Source: Euphorbia lathyris | Taxonomy: Eukaryota; Streptophyta; Magnoliopsida; Malpighiales; Euphorbiaceae | NCBI RefSeq assembly: GCF_963576675.1 | Contig: NC_088913.1 | Coordinates: forward strand, 13,529,001-13,593,000 | Direction: 5' to 3' | DNA length: 64,000 nt | In this document: piece by piece, positions 44,694 to 55,536 of the stretch | Layout of the letters: each line of letters begins with the position of its first letter | Numbering within the stretch: position 1 is the first letter of the stretch | Program-made: the position numbers and the translations under genes | Notes under the pieces: generated by a model | Databases searched by the model: none | The model's input: the letters and a program-made list of their open reading frames with translations, nothing else | Told to the model about the DNA's origin: nothing

Positions 44694-46870
44694 AATTAAT
44701 TAGAAATTATAGACTTCAAACACTATTCACCATTTTTTTTATAAATTTAGTTATTTCGACTAGTTCGGTTAATTTAGTAATTTTTCAATAAAAACGAACC
44801 AACTGAAGTTCGTATTATGAAAACTCTAACTGAAATTGAATCCAATAGATCTACAAATTTTAGTTATAAAAAATCCATCTAAAGCATATTTGACTAACCT
44901 GGAATTAATTATCTTAAAAACTAAATATAAATTTATTTATTTATATTACAAAATAGGTAGGGTTGAATTGAATTGAGATTGAGCTTCTTTTTATCTTAAA
45001 AACTAAATATGAAAACTATAGCCTAATTCATTCTCTAAATAGGCTTGTCAACAGGGCAAGTAATACACATACTCATCAGATCCCGTCTCATTAGAGTTGA
45101 AGAATCTACAATATTCATTTTTAGATGGTTGAGGACGGGAAGAAAATTATCCCTTAGGATGGATCGGGGACGTTATTTGTTATCCTCGCTACATAAAAAT
45201 AACCAACTCAATATTATCAGGATACTCATGGAGATTCTCATACTATATCCATTAATATATAATATTAGGTGTCAAAGTAAAGTTCATCACCATTTAATGG
45301 TGGAAAAACAAAGTAAAGTTTACTTTGTCAAAAACAAAGTAAACATAGCATAACCCTATAATATTAATATTATTGTTAGTCCAAATAAATAAATTTTATT
45401 TATTTATGTAAATAAAAAGCATATAGTTAATTTTAGAGTAAAGTTTTAATACAATAAAAAAAAAGAAATAATAATAATAATAAAATTGTGTAGGTCTTGG
45501 CGAGACCTATACACGTCTAGGCGAGACCTACTCCTGAAACTATTTTTCAGAGTTTTGGTTCAATACGCTCCGTTTTTCCAACGCACAACGAACGAAACCA
45601 AAAGCTGACACCTAAAGACTAACTCTCTTCTCACACCTATGCTTAGCTTTAAACTGTCTCTAACTTCAATTCAAGTTTTTAGTAGTCACTTTTCAAGTTC
45701 TTTCTATTTAATTTATCATTTCTAAGCCTAGAGTCATCAATTCATTAGCTAGAATCACATTTCAATTAATTTTTCCAGCTTTTAGCATAATCTGCCAAGT
45801 TATTTTTCAAGCCTGTTTCAAACCGTTTAAAGCCCATTTTTGCCTTTGATCCCTTATAAATATTTATTCCTGATTTTTTGAAGTTAAATTTAGTCTTTCG
45901 TTTTGCCTGATTCCATATCCAAAAAGCAAGTTTACAAGCCAATCTTTGCACCTCAAATCTTTTTAGTTATTTTTCCAGATTTTCCTACAATTTGACCCGT
46001 TTTTTATTTTTACATTCTGAAGCACTTAATGCTCGTTTCTGTCCTAGATTTTTACATGAACTCATTCTAGACTCCCTGAATTTGATTTTAGTCTTTTATT
46101 TTACTCGATTCCATATTCGTCAGCTCTCATACAGCCTCTCCAAATTCGAGGTCAAATCTGCCCCATACTCACCTACTACAATCAGAAATTTGCTCGATCA
46201 ATTTCTCCCTTGCCAACCAACCGCAATGCTCGTAGATCTCAAACCGACATCAAATTCAATGCGTCACCGAGATAGCTAATTGTGGCTCCAAGTTTGTCAT
46301 TGAATTTTATTTTTTTATTATTGTATTTCAATTCATATATATTGATCTGTTTTTCTCAATTCAATTGTTTTAACTATATGTTAATAAAAAATACTTTCAA
46401 TTGTAATCATTTTCATTATTTACTTTGAACCTATATTGTGAGTTATATTTATATCAATAAATACCCATTTTTTTTCCAAATCTCAATCTCGCACTTTCAT
46501 TTCCTTTCTCTACTCTGTCTTTAATTTACTCGCACTAGCTTAATTAACATTAACTATCTAACAAAGTTTTTACAACGGCGCTAGACATTGAAGATGGACT
46601 TTTTCAATTCTTGTGTTCCTCGTCAATCGATCCGTTTAGATTTCAAGTTTTAGTGTGAAAATCCACAAACTTAACCCATTTTAATTGAGAAGTAACTTCT
46701 CTGGCATGTATGGTTAACAATATAACATATTTTCTAATATTTACCAATTAATTTCTAATCTAACATTTACCCATAACTACTCTAATCTCATTATTTTCCA
46801 ACATCTCTAAGGTTTTCTATTTCATTTCTCCCCCTTTACTAGCTTGAATCTCCACCCTCCCTATAAAATT
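44694..46870. other. Long stretch without a supported gene
   Basis: The reading frames at 45045 and 45992 resemble no protein. A short palindromic phrase AGGTCTTGGCGAGACCT lies at 45492-45508, with a relative at 45515-45531. Imperfect direct repeats lie at 45770-46120. A poly(A)-signal-like TCAATAAA sits near 46453. 45540-46600 may be an old LTR, but no boundaries were found. Confidence 0.45.
45770..46120. repeat. Imperfect ~200-bp direct repeat
   Basis: TTTTTCCAG...CCATATCC (45770-45921) and TTTTTCCAG...CCATATTC (45970-46120) share scattered phrases such as TTTAGTCTTT and GATTCCATAT in the same order, offset about 200. Confidence 0.5.
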
Positions 46871-47332
46871 GGGATAAGGTGCAAAAATACCTCTAACGTT
46901 TACAGTCAGGAGCAATTTTACTCATAACGTCTAAATGGTACAATTTTACCCTTAACGTTGGCCGTCAAAAACAATTTTGTCCCTAAAATTGGCAAGTTGA
47001 GTCAATTTCAGATATTATTATACACACCAATTACATATCAGTTCATTTAAAAAACAAGATTTCATATTTTTTGTGATTTAATAATATAGAATTAGAGAAT
47101 AATATTTATAAATTTGGCGAAATAGTTTGATTTTTTTTATCCAACTCATACAATAGACAATATATTTTTTTTAATTCTTTAAAAAAAATTTACATCTAAT
47201 CATATGTTTATGATCTGTTACTAATTAGTGATAAAAATGACTCACATGTGAAGTGTAGATGACAATATTCATAATTGAGAAGAAAATTTGATGAATTATT
47301 TCTCAAATTGACCAAACTTGACAATTTTACGA
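46871..47332. repeat. Mutator-like MITE, copy G (right end lost)
   Basis: The left end GGGATAAGGTGCAAAAATACC and the whole body match copy D. It stops inside the right inverted repeat at GACAATTTTACG, where the segment shared with 4253 begins. Confidence 0.85.
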
Positions 47333-47470
47333 GTTCTTTCTCTAACACTAGAAATTGATGCTTGAGCCTTCTCCTTTCTGCCTGGGCCTAAAACTTTTAA
47401 GTAGAGGTATTCATGATAGTATTTCCTCCTACTCTTTTATGATAAGCACTTCTTTCAAGTGTAAACAGAG
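47333..47470. repeat. Dispersed segment shared with 4253-4404
   Basis: It shares AGTTCTTTCT, TTGAGCCTTCTCCTTTC and ATAAGCACTTC with that segment. Both copies lie 3' of an F-box paralogue. Confidence 0.55.
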
Positions 47471-48372
47471 AAGGGTTTCAAACAAGACACTACACCCTAG
47501 TCATACGAAACGTGTAGAGCCTTTTACATGTGAGGAACGCGGTTAATAACCATGTTAAAAAGTATTACTTTAATAAATAGCAAAGCTTGGAAACAAATAA
47601 AGAGAAAAGAAGCTATATTATGCACTTTATATCAACCTCATTCTTCAATTTCTCAAAAATTTGAAACTAATGGTATCATTAAGGGATGCTCCAAAATATA
47701 TTAGAATAACAATTACGAAAATATTCATAACAATTCAAGCATTAAGTAGCAGAACTTTAAGAAACTAACTTAAAGAAATTGCATCTAGACTTAACTTTAA
47801 GAAATTTTGATTCTATCCAAGTTTATTTGACGTAGGAAGCAGTGGACAAATATTATCATGCTGACATTTTTCCCTTGCTTCGAAGTTCCTGGAATGTATC
47901 ACCCGAGCTTCGAAGCAGGGGACAAATCTCAGCTTGATCAACATTATACATAGACCATGAGAAAATGTTTTCAAATAATAGATCAGAAGGAAAGACCAAC
48001 ATTTTAGATAGATCCATGAGCAAATATGCTTTAATCCAAATTAAAATTGGACTTACCGTGCTAGTTTTAGCTATTTCGACACAGATTTAAATTGACGGAC
48101 AAAAGTTGACATTTAACTTTGATCACATTTTGGATTGTACTTGTGTGGCAAAATGGATTCTAAAGTTGACATTCAGAATTAAGTTAGCAAAAATACACAA
48201 ACTCCTAAGTTCATATCTACAATAGCAAAATATAACAACTACATTGTTGATATCTTGTTTGTAGTTGACAAAATGATTATAAATAGTTTAGCAGATGTTA
48301 ACTTCAGAGCAACATAACATTTACCTCTGCTGAATGAAGTCTATCTCATAAGGTAAGCTATTCAAAATGAAA
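47471..48372. other. 3' flank of F-box gene 3, no gene seen
   Basis: 48240-48335 matches 8635-8735 in the 3' flank of relic 2 (TTGTTTGTAGTTGACAAAATG), so the duplication that made the paralogues extended at least this far. GCTTCGAAG occurs twice near 47880-47925. Confidence 0.55.
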
Positions 48373-49672
48373 CTACAGATCCATGCCTTCAGAATCATCC
48401 TCATACAGTTCACTATCTTCAGAACCAGTCTCCAGTTCCCTAATTTCTTGAACTATGGAAATACCTTTCTTCTCTTTGTGCAGCTTCAGCTCTCCGCACC
48501 TGCTCAACGAATTCATAAAATGGTTCACAACCTTGCTACATGGACACAGACATGGAAACAGGCATGGACACGGAAATGGGCGGGAAATGTTATTTCTAAA
48601 ACATAACCTTCATAAACTAATAGAAATGAAAATGGACACGAAACACAGAAACGCTACATATGAGAACTGATTCTTTATAGAGAATATGCTAATAGAAATG
48701 AAGGTTAATTCTATAAATTACAACAATTAACATTTTTAATGCAACAAATAATCATATATAGTTATTCATAATAACTAAGAAATAATCAACTACTAATCAT
48801 CAAGACTAAAGTCTTCATAGTCCATTTTCATCACCACCACAATTATTATCTCCAATAGTATGATAAACATTTTCTTTAGCCATAGATGATATATGTACTA
48901 ACTAAACTCTCTCTCTCTTTCACCATGCTCCAAACCATGTATCCCTCTAGTTCCCAAATTAACCTTCATTCCTCTTAGCACTTTCTCTATTAGATACTCC
49001 CACAAACCATGCAAAAAATTTAAAGTAGACCAGAAATTTCACTAAGAATTCATTTGCAAACTTCCTGGCCATTTAATGTAATATGCTGAATTGAAAATTC
49101 TGATTCATGATTGAATCAAGCAAAGGATGAAGTAGCAAAATATAAGAGAAATACCTTGACTTGACATTAAGAACAGGCACATTATGCCCTGATAAAGCAT
49201 GTTTGAGTGAAACAAAGGTTGGAATATGAGAAATTGCTTCCACTTTTGATTCCATTCCACGGACCTTCAAATATCTAAATCCACATTTGTATGGCTCATC
49301 ATATATAATAAAAGCATGTTTATGAGAATTAAACATCAATAACGCCCTATTATTCAGGTACTTTATAGGTTGATATGAGCCACGAGGCCATCTATCACCA
49401 TCCATGTGAATGGAGAGCATTTTAGACCAAACCTTTTTACCACCACGATCCTCCATTGTCCAAACATCCATATGATCACAGTCCAAAGCCCCAGTTATGC
49501 AGAGTTTCCCACCTAATACTCCCATGCTCACTCTTGAAACTATATCATATTTCTCCTCACATGGTGGTGCTGTACTTGACTTAAAACATTCTTTCTCAAT
49601 ACAACAACAAAGCCTTAGTCCCGAAATGATTCGGGGTCGGCTAACATGAACCATCATATAAAACCGTGAAAA

Positions 49673-52603
49673 TCAAGTCGTGTCAGCGACACAGATTCGC
49701 TCCCTCCACTCCGTCCTATCCACTACCATATTTTCCTCAATTCTCAATAAACTCATATCACTCTCGATCACCCTCCTCCAAGTTTGCTTAGGTCTTCCCC
49801 TACCCCTCACCACTACATCCCTTTGCCACTCTTCGGTTCTCCTAACCGGCGCATCAAGCGCTCTACGTCTCACATGGCCAAACCACCTTAGTCGGTTTTC
49901 TCTCATTTTATTCTCAATAGATGTGACCCCTACTTTTGTCCTAATTATTTCATTACGCACCCGGTCCTTTCTCGTGTGACCACACATCCATCTCAACATA
50001 CGCATCTCCGCCACCGACATCTTATGGATGTGGCAGTGTTTCACTGCCCAACACTCCGTACCATATAACAATGCTGGTCTAATTGCCGTCCGGTAGAATT
50101 TTCCCTTCAATCTATTAGGCATGCCGGGATCATAAAGGAAACCCGTAGCACTCTTCCACTTCGACCAACCAGCTTTAATCCTATGAGCAACATCTCCATC
50201 TACTTCTCCATCCGTTTGGATAATAGATCCTAAATACCGGAAGCAATCCGAGGCCTGAACAACTCTCCCATCTAGGGTGATTGTCCCTGCCTCCCTACTC
50301 CTACGGCCGCTAAACTTACACTCCAAATATTCTGTCTTACTTCGACTCAACTTAAAGCCTCTAGATTCTAGAGTTTGCCTCCATAGTTCCAACTTCATCT
50401 CCACTCCTTCTTTCGTCTCATCAACCAACACAATATCATCTGCAAACAGCATGCACCATGGTATACCATCTTGAAGTGAACTTGTTAGTTCATCCATAAC
50501 GATGGCAAAAAGAAATGGGCTTAGTGCGGAACCTTGATGCACTCCAATCGTAATAGGAAACTCTTCAGTCTTCCCAACACTAGTACGTACACTCGTGCAT
50601 ACTCCCTCATACATGTCCTTTATGATGTCAATATATTTCCGCGAAATGCCTTTCCTTGTCAAGGCCCACCAAAGTACTTCCCTTGGTACCTTATCATATG
50701 CTTTCTCCAAGTCAATGAAAACCATATGCAAGTATTTCTTCTTATTTCGATAGTGCTCCATTAATTGTCTCATTAGATGGATGGCTTCCATAGTTGATCT
50801 TCCCGGCATAAAGCCAAACTGGTTTTCCGAGATCTTCACCGTCCTCCTTAGCCTTTGTTCAATCACTCGCTCCCAAAGTTTCATAGTGTGACTCATTAAT
50901 TTGATTCCCCGATAGTTGGCACAATCTTGGACATCGCCTTTGTTCTTATACAAAGGGATTAAGGTACTTTTCCTCCATTCTGATGGCATCTTATTGTTTC
51001 TCCAAATTTTGTTGAAGAACATCGTCAACCATTCGATTCCTCTTTCTCCCAAACATCTCCAAATCTCAATAGGGATGCCATCAGGTCCTACTGCTTTCTT
51101 CAACTTCATCTTACTTAATGTCATTTTGACTTCACCCTTTTGAATTCTCCGCAGGCATTCATGATTTATCATATCGTGATGGATACTTATATCTCCAACA
51201 TCTTGTTGGCGATCTCCATTAAATAAGTCATCAAAATAGGACCTCCATCGTTCCTTGATATCCTTATCTCCAACTAGGACTTTCTGGTCCACATCCTTCA
51301 CACATTTAACTTTTCCGAGATCTCGCGTCTTCCTATCTCTCATCCGAGCAATTCTATATATGTCTCTTTCCCCTTCTTTCGTATCCAATCTTGTATACAG
51401 ATCCCGATTCACCTTTGCTCTAGCATCTCGTATGACCTTCTTTACTTCCCTTTTAGCCTCTTTGTATTTTTCGTAGTTCTCGTCACTCCTACATTTCCCC
51501 AATAGTTTATAGGATTCTCTCTTACTCTTTACTGCTTGTCGTACTTCTTCTGTCCACCAAGATGTGTCCTTACCCGGTGGCATGCTACCTTTAGATTCCC
51601 CTAGAACTTCCTTCGCTACTTCCCTTATACTATGCTCCATCTTATTCCATATCGAATCTATATCTGAATCCATATTGCAAGTCCAAATATCTTTTTTGGT
51701 CATCTCATCCACAAATTTTTGTTGATTCTCCCCTTGCAATTTCCACCACTTAATCTTAGTCTCTACTTGAGGTGTTTGTTTTCTTATACATTTCCTACTT
51801 CGAAAATCTAGCACCACTACTCTATGTTGGGTTGTCGTACTCTCACCAGGGATCACCTTACAATCAATATAACTCTTTCTCCAAGCACTCCTTACTAAGA
51901 AGAAGTCAATTTGGCTCGCATTACCGCCACTCCGATAAGTCACTAAGTGGGATGTTCTCTTCATAAACCATGTGTTCATGATACTCAAGTCATAGGCTGA
52001 TGCGAATTCCAAAATATCATTTCCTGCTTCATTCTTATCTCCAAAGCCATACCCTCCATGAACACTCTCAAACCCATCTCGCCTAGAACCCACGTGTCCA
52101 TTGAGATCACCCCCTAGTACCATTTTTTCATCCCTAGGAACCTGTTGCACCACTTCCTCTAAGTCATCCCAAAAAGCTTGTCTTATAGACACATCTAATC
52201 CTATTTGTGGCGCATATGCACTAATGACATTCACAACCTCATCCCCTATCACTAGCTTAGCACTCATAATTCTATCGCTCTTCCTAGACACCGCTACTAC
52301 CTCATCAATATACTCCCTATCAATAAGAATACCTACTCCATTTCTACCCTTATCCTTTCCTGAGTACCAAAGCTTATAACCCCAAGGAGCTATCTCTCTA
52401 GCCTTGGCTCCAACCCACTTGGTTTCTTGTAGGCATAATATATTTATTCTCCTCCTCTTCATAACATCTACAATTTCAGCTAATCTTCCTGTCAAAGAAC
52501 CTATGTTCCATGTCCCAAAGCGTAACCTACTACCCTTACCCCTACCCCTATCATTACCGTGGACTAGCTTATTTACCCGCAACCCTTGCATATTTGACAC
52601 CAC
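49673..52603 (-). CDS. RTE LINE ORF: AP endonuclease and reverse transcriptase
   Basis: 976 residues, uninterrupted. The apurinic-type endonuclease occupies about residues 28-270: GTWNIGSL (N33), LQETKW (E60), ISAYAPQIG (Y130), GGDLNGHVG (D166, N168), SQIDFFLVR and QHRVVVLDF with the catalytic His. A basic linker follows. The reverse transcriptase runs about 480-800: [52 protein letters not shown] and the catalytic FADDIVL (F720-L726). A C-terminal region with [15 protein letters not shown] and RWFGHVRRR is usual for plant RTE proteins. The enzyme nicks target DNA and copies its own RNA at the nick. All catalytic residues I can identify are present, so it may be active or only recently inactive. 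Confidence 0.95.
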   Translation of the reverse strand: MVSNMQGLRVNKLVHGNDRGRGKGSRLRFGTWNIGSLTGRLAEIVDVMKRRRINILCLQETKWVGAKAREIAPWGYKLWYSGKDKGRNGVGILIDREYIDEVVAVSRKSDRIMSAKLVIGDEVVNVISAYAPQIGLDVSIRQAFWDDLEEVVQQVPRDEKMVLGGDLNGHVGSRRDGFESVHGGYGFGDKNEAGNDILEFASAYDLSIMNTWFMKRTSHLVTYRSGGNASQIDFFLVRSAWRKSYIDCKVIPGESTTTQHRVVVLDFRSRKCIRKQTPQVETKIKWWKLQGENQQKFVDEMTKKDIWTCNMDSDIDSIWNKMEHSIREVAKEVLGESKGSMPPGKDTSWWTEEVRQAVKSKRESYKLLGKCRSDENYEKYKEAKREVKKVIRDARAKVNRDLYTRLDTKEGERDIYRIARMRDRKTRDLGKVKCVKDVDQKVLVGDKDIKERWRSYFDDLFNGDRQQDVGDISIHHDMINHECLRRIQKGEVKMTLSKMKLKKAVGPDGIPIEIWRCLGERGIEWLTMFFNKIWRNNKMPSEWRKSTLIPLYKNKGDVQDCANYRGIKLMSHTMKLWERVIEQRLRRTVKISENQFGFMPGRSTMEAIHLMRQLMEHYRNKKKYLHMVFIDLEKAYDKVPREVLWWALTRKGISRKYIDIIKDMYEGVCTSVRTSVGKTEEFPITIGVHQGSALSPFLFAIVMDELTSSLQDGIPWCMLFADDIVLVDETKEGVEMKLELWRQTLESRGFKLSRSKTEYLECKFSGRRSREAGTITLDGRVVQASDCFRYLGSIIQTDGEVDGDVAHRIKAGWSKWKSATGFLYDPGMPNRLKGKFYRTAIRPALLYGTECWAVKHCHIHKMSVAEMRMLRWMCGHTRKDRVRNEIIRTKVGVTSIENKMRENRLRWFGHVRRRALDAPVRRTEEWQRDVVVRGRGRPKQTWRRVIESDMSLLRIEENMVVDRTEWRERICVADTT

Positions 52604-52879
52604 CCCCGGGTCCTAGGGTGGCGCGCCGCTTCGGGGCGACGACCTAGCAACCCTTTCACATTTATCACTACACCCGAGTCTAAGAAGTGCAGCGCGTCGC
52701 TGAGTAGGGAACGCCCCAACGGTATTTATATTATGGTTCATGTCATAAGATGTGGCTAAGTTTTACGCTGGCCGCCACAAACCTACCGCAACCCTCCTCC
52801 TTTGTCCGGGCTTGGGACCGGCTGTAAAGGCCACCAAGTGACCCTCACAGGCGGAGTTTGTGGCGCAACCCTCCTACTT
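52604..52879 (-). other. RTE 5' leader, GC-rich
   Basis: The motif GGAGGGTTGCG occurs twice (52865-52875 and about 52787-52798). CCGGTCCCAAGCCCGG (about 52810-52825) can fold as a CCGG/CCGG hairpin. It presumably holds the internal promoter, and may hold a structured RNA. Confidence 0.5.
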
Positions 52880-53715
52880 ATTCTTTCTCAATGTCAAAAG
52901 AAATTACAGAACATGGTACAGAAGAAATCCAATAAACACAACCATTAAAATAAGTAGGGAACAATTTCCGTGTTGACTTGGGAAAAAAGGGAAGGTCTTT
53001 CCATGTTTCTGTACCAAGAACATGTACTTCAGCCACCATAACTTTTCCATGTTCAGTCCAATGCGTAAACATTCTTATCACCTTATATTGGTTAGTCACG
53101 GGACTAAAACCGAAACCACATTCAACAGGGATGTCAAGATCCTTAACTGTCCTAACCTCTGGAAGATTAATAAACTCACCAGTAACCGGATTGCAAACTA
53201 TAACAGGGTCATTATCAGATGGATTGGACAAACAAAGCAAGCCGTTACATGAATTAACTATCTTATACTTGTGATTCTTCATATTCAACTTCAAGCAATT
53301 TTCACCCCCTACCGCTTCTTTATCTATCATTTCGATGTTGCGCAGTGGGAGTTTCAATTTTGAGTCAAGTTTAATCTTAATAGATGAGGTATCATAAGAC
53401 ATGTCGATCTTGTGCTCAAAATCATTTTGGTCTGGCTGCACAAGATAAAGCATTCTTGACAGTAATGTAAAACCTGAGGTTCGAAGTAGAGGATATACCT
53501 CAGATTGATCGAAATGGAGCTTTGCAAACTCAGGATCTGAAATTAGATCATACAGTGTTTTGCATACACATTTGCATACAAAAATCCTCTTTATAGGGAG
53601 CCTAAGTAGAATATTTACCAGAACGGTATTTGGCAGATCAGAAAATGAAGGACCTGAATAATCCGCTTCATTCCTATTTCTCTTTGCTGTTGAATTCCTT
53701 CTCCTTTTCATAATA

Positions 53716-54011
53716 CTGAGACAGTGGAAATGAGTGTATGAGCAAACTGAAATTAAATATCTATTTGATCGATATATTTTGCAAGTAAATGAATTCATGA
53801 CGATTTAGCGATTGATTTCTATAATTTTTCTGATCCAGCCATTCATAGCGGATTTAAGAGATTGAAACCTAAAATCTGATGAAGCAGGTGTTTAATCTTA
53901 TCAAACTTCCATGATTCAGTAACACAACGAATGAAAAATCAGGAAAATAACATAAAAATCAGGAAGCATAGCAATTACAGAAAATGGAAGTGAGAGAGAA
54001 GCAAGTATTAC
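53716..54011 (-). other. 5' UTR intron of F-box gene 3
   Basis: Donor TTCGG|GTAATAC (54011) and acceptor GTCTCAG (53716) enclose 296 bp. The equivalent intron of relic 1 is at 5172-5485. The upstream leader and promoter sequence to about 54165 is also shared, including GGCGGGAA and TGCATTTTTGGGTTGGG. Confidence 0.65.
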
Positions 54012-54164
54012 CCGAAGGAAAATTGATGGCCTGGAAAAAGAGAAACGCTGAACTGATTGGGAGATTGACGGACGTGTCCTTAGAGTACATAACACAATTA
54101 CAGTTGGCGGGAACTTAATTTATGGAGGGAAATGCATTTTTGGGTTGGGTCGCATTAACCCTAT

Positions 54165-54603
54165 GGGCTATAATGAGGCCAAGCTGAGACAGGTTTTGGC
54201 ATGTAGATATTCCTGTCTTTATAAAAATTTCAAGCTCAATATTTTGTTCGAGTTAAGAGCTTGTTGATAAATCTATAATCAAGTATTTTCGCGAGTTTTC
54301 AAAACCAGTTTCACTATATTTAAACTCGACTAATTTATAAATTGAGCTGAATTTTAATGAGTTTTCATCAAGACGAATGTTGAACCGATTATAAGTGGTT
54401 CAGTTCATTCGCAACCCTAATTAACCCAAACTTTGCACCTTTAAAATGATAATTTTTTAGGATAAATTTTGTATATAAAATTCTACCCCTAATATTTTTA
54501 AATAATATCAATTTTAATAGTCTTTAACAAAAAAAATTGAACATATTAATTTACCATTATTTAGCTATCACGTTCAATTGTATCAAACATCATTATATAT
54601 CAG
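54165..54603. other. Intergenic, no gene seen
   Basis: AT-rich, upstream of both divergent units (F-box gene 3 on minus and the L1 relic on plus). Confidence 0.55.
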
Positions 54604-55536
54604 ACGAAAACCTAAGAATTAAGAACCTCTCGCCGATGTCGAGCCGCCTTGCCTCTCCCACCTCCACTTTCGACCCCTACCCTGGTTTCCACCTCTGTTT
54701 TCTGCCGCCTTGCCTCTTCCACCTCAACTTCAACTTTTACCAAGAAATTCACCGACCCCTATCCTATTTTCCGCCTCTATTTTCTTCTCTTTGCTGTTCT
54801 CGCCTGTGACTACTTCAAGTTCCATGGATGCTGCCGTCGACATGAGTGCTCTCACACTTGAGGAAGAGTCGAGCACGGGTCTGGTAATCTAACCCAATGA
54901 TTCTGATTTACAGGTTCGTCCCCGAACATGGTGCCTGGTAGGATCTTTTGTCACTGACCGGCCGATTAAGAGTGCATTTATAAAGTCGACCTTGGCCGAT
55001 GTTTGGAGCCCGTCAAAGGGAATTTTTATTGAAGACCTAGGCCCCAATTTTTTTTGTTTTGAGTTCTATCATCCGTGGGAGCCCGATAGGGTGGTTCAGG
55101 GGGGCCCTGGACATTCGAACAGCACCTACTACTCTTACAAAGGTTAGAAGAGGGACAAAATCCTATGGAAATTATCTTATCGAAGGCTGAATTTTGGCTC
55201 CAGGTGTATGATCTACCAACAGGTTTCATGTCTGAAAAGATTGCCGCTAGTATTGGTAATTTTGTGGGGAGTTATGTGGAAGCTGACCAGAACAATTTTA
55301 CAGGAATGAACAGAACTTACCTCCGTATCCGTGTTGCAATTAATATCTTCTCACCACTGAAAAGGAAGATGCAAATTAGTATGTCTGGTGGCACAATCTT
55401 CTGGATTAACTTTAAGTATGAGAGACTTCCAACCTTCTGTTTTGTCTGTGGTCTCATTGGTCACGCTGATAAATTCTGCCTTGCCTTGCTACAAGTGGCC
55501 GAACCAAAGAAAGTTGAGCGTGCTTATGGTCCTTGG
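54604..55536 (+). pseudogene. L1-type LINE ORF1 (DUF4283 and zinc knuckle), interrupted
   Basis: A pyrimidine-rich leader precedes the ATG at 54824 (MDAAVDMSALTLEEE). A TAA at 54890-54892 breaks the first frame. The DUF4283-like part follows (RPRTWCLVGSFVTDRPIKS, DLGPNFFCFEFYHPWEPD, VVQGG), with a one-base loss near 55105. The third part holds FWLQVYDLPTGFMSEKIA, GTIFWINFKYERLPTFC and a CX2CX4HX4C knuckle (CFVCGLIGHADKFC), up to ERAYGPW at 55535, where the 3' LTR of a sirevirus is inserted at 55537. ORF1 of plant L1 elements encodes an RNA-binding protein. Endonuclease and reverse transcriptase would lie beyond the inserted element, outside the window. Confidence 0.85.

Larger units (their letters stand above)
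49601..52879 (-). mobile_element. RTE-clade LINE, full length
   Basis: 3279 bp, bounded by a perfect 13-bp duplication ATTCTTTCTCAAT (49588-49600 and 52880-52892). The paralogous unoccupied site is readable at about 9791-9806. The 3' end on the minus strand reads AGCCGACCCCGAATCATTTC followed by GGGACTAAGGCTTTGTTGTT, the typical plant RTE tail with a short TTG repeat in place of poly(A). It contains one long ORF and a 276-bp 5' leader. Confidence 0.95.
48373..53711 (-). pseudogene. F-box-associated gene 3, disrupted by an RTE LINE
   Basis: Translation would start at the ATG at 53711 (MKRRRNSTAKRN), just after the acceptor of a 5' UTR intron. The F-box is about residues 19-62 (FSDLPNTVLVNILLRLPIKR, CKCVCKTLYDLISDPEFAKL). 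The F-box-associated domain follows (NSCNGLLCLSNPSDNDPVIV, NPVTGEFINLPEV, TETWKDLPFF, FPTYFNGCVYWIS). The exon is interrupted at FDIEKE by the LINE 49601-52879 and resumes with CFKSSTAPP to NVKSR. A donor at 49154 (CAAG|GTATTTC) and an acceptor at 48500 join in phase to a 127-bp last exon ending DDSEGMDL (stop 48373-48375). Counting the target duplication once, the frame has no other lesion (about 463 residues). Family role: SCF substrate receptor. As it stands the product would be truncated. Confidence 0.9.

Noticed and set aside
45045..45353. 102-residue plus-strand frame
   Set aside because: Low complexity, repeat-like DNA, no recognisable motif, no supporting context.
48535..48660. Extension of the last F-box exon upstream of 48499
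   Set aside because: The frame stays open for some codons (SKVVNHFMNSLSR), but the acceptor at 48500 joins in phase with the donor at 49154, and the sequence beyond is a GGACAC/CATGG-rich repeat.
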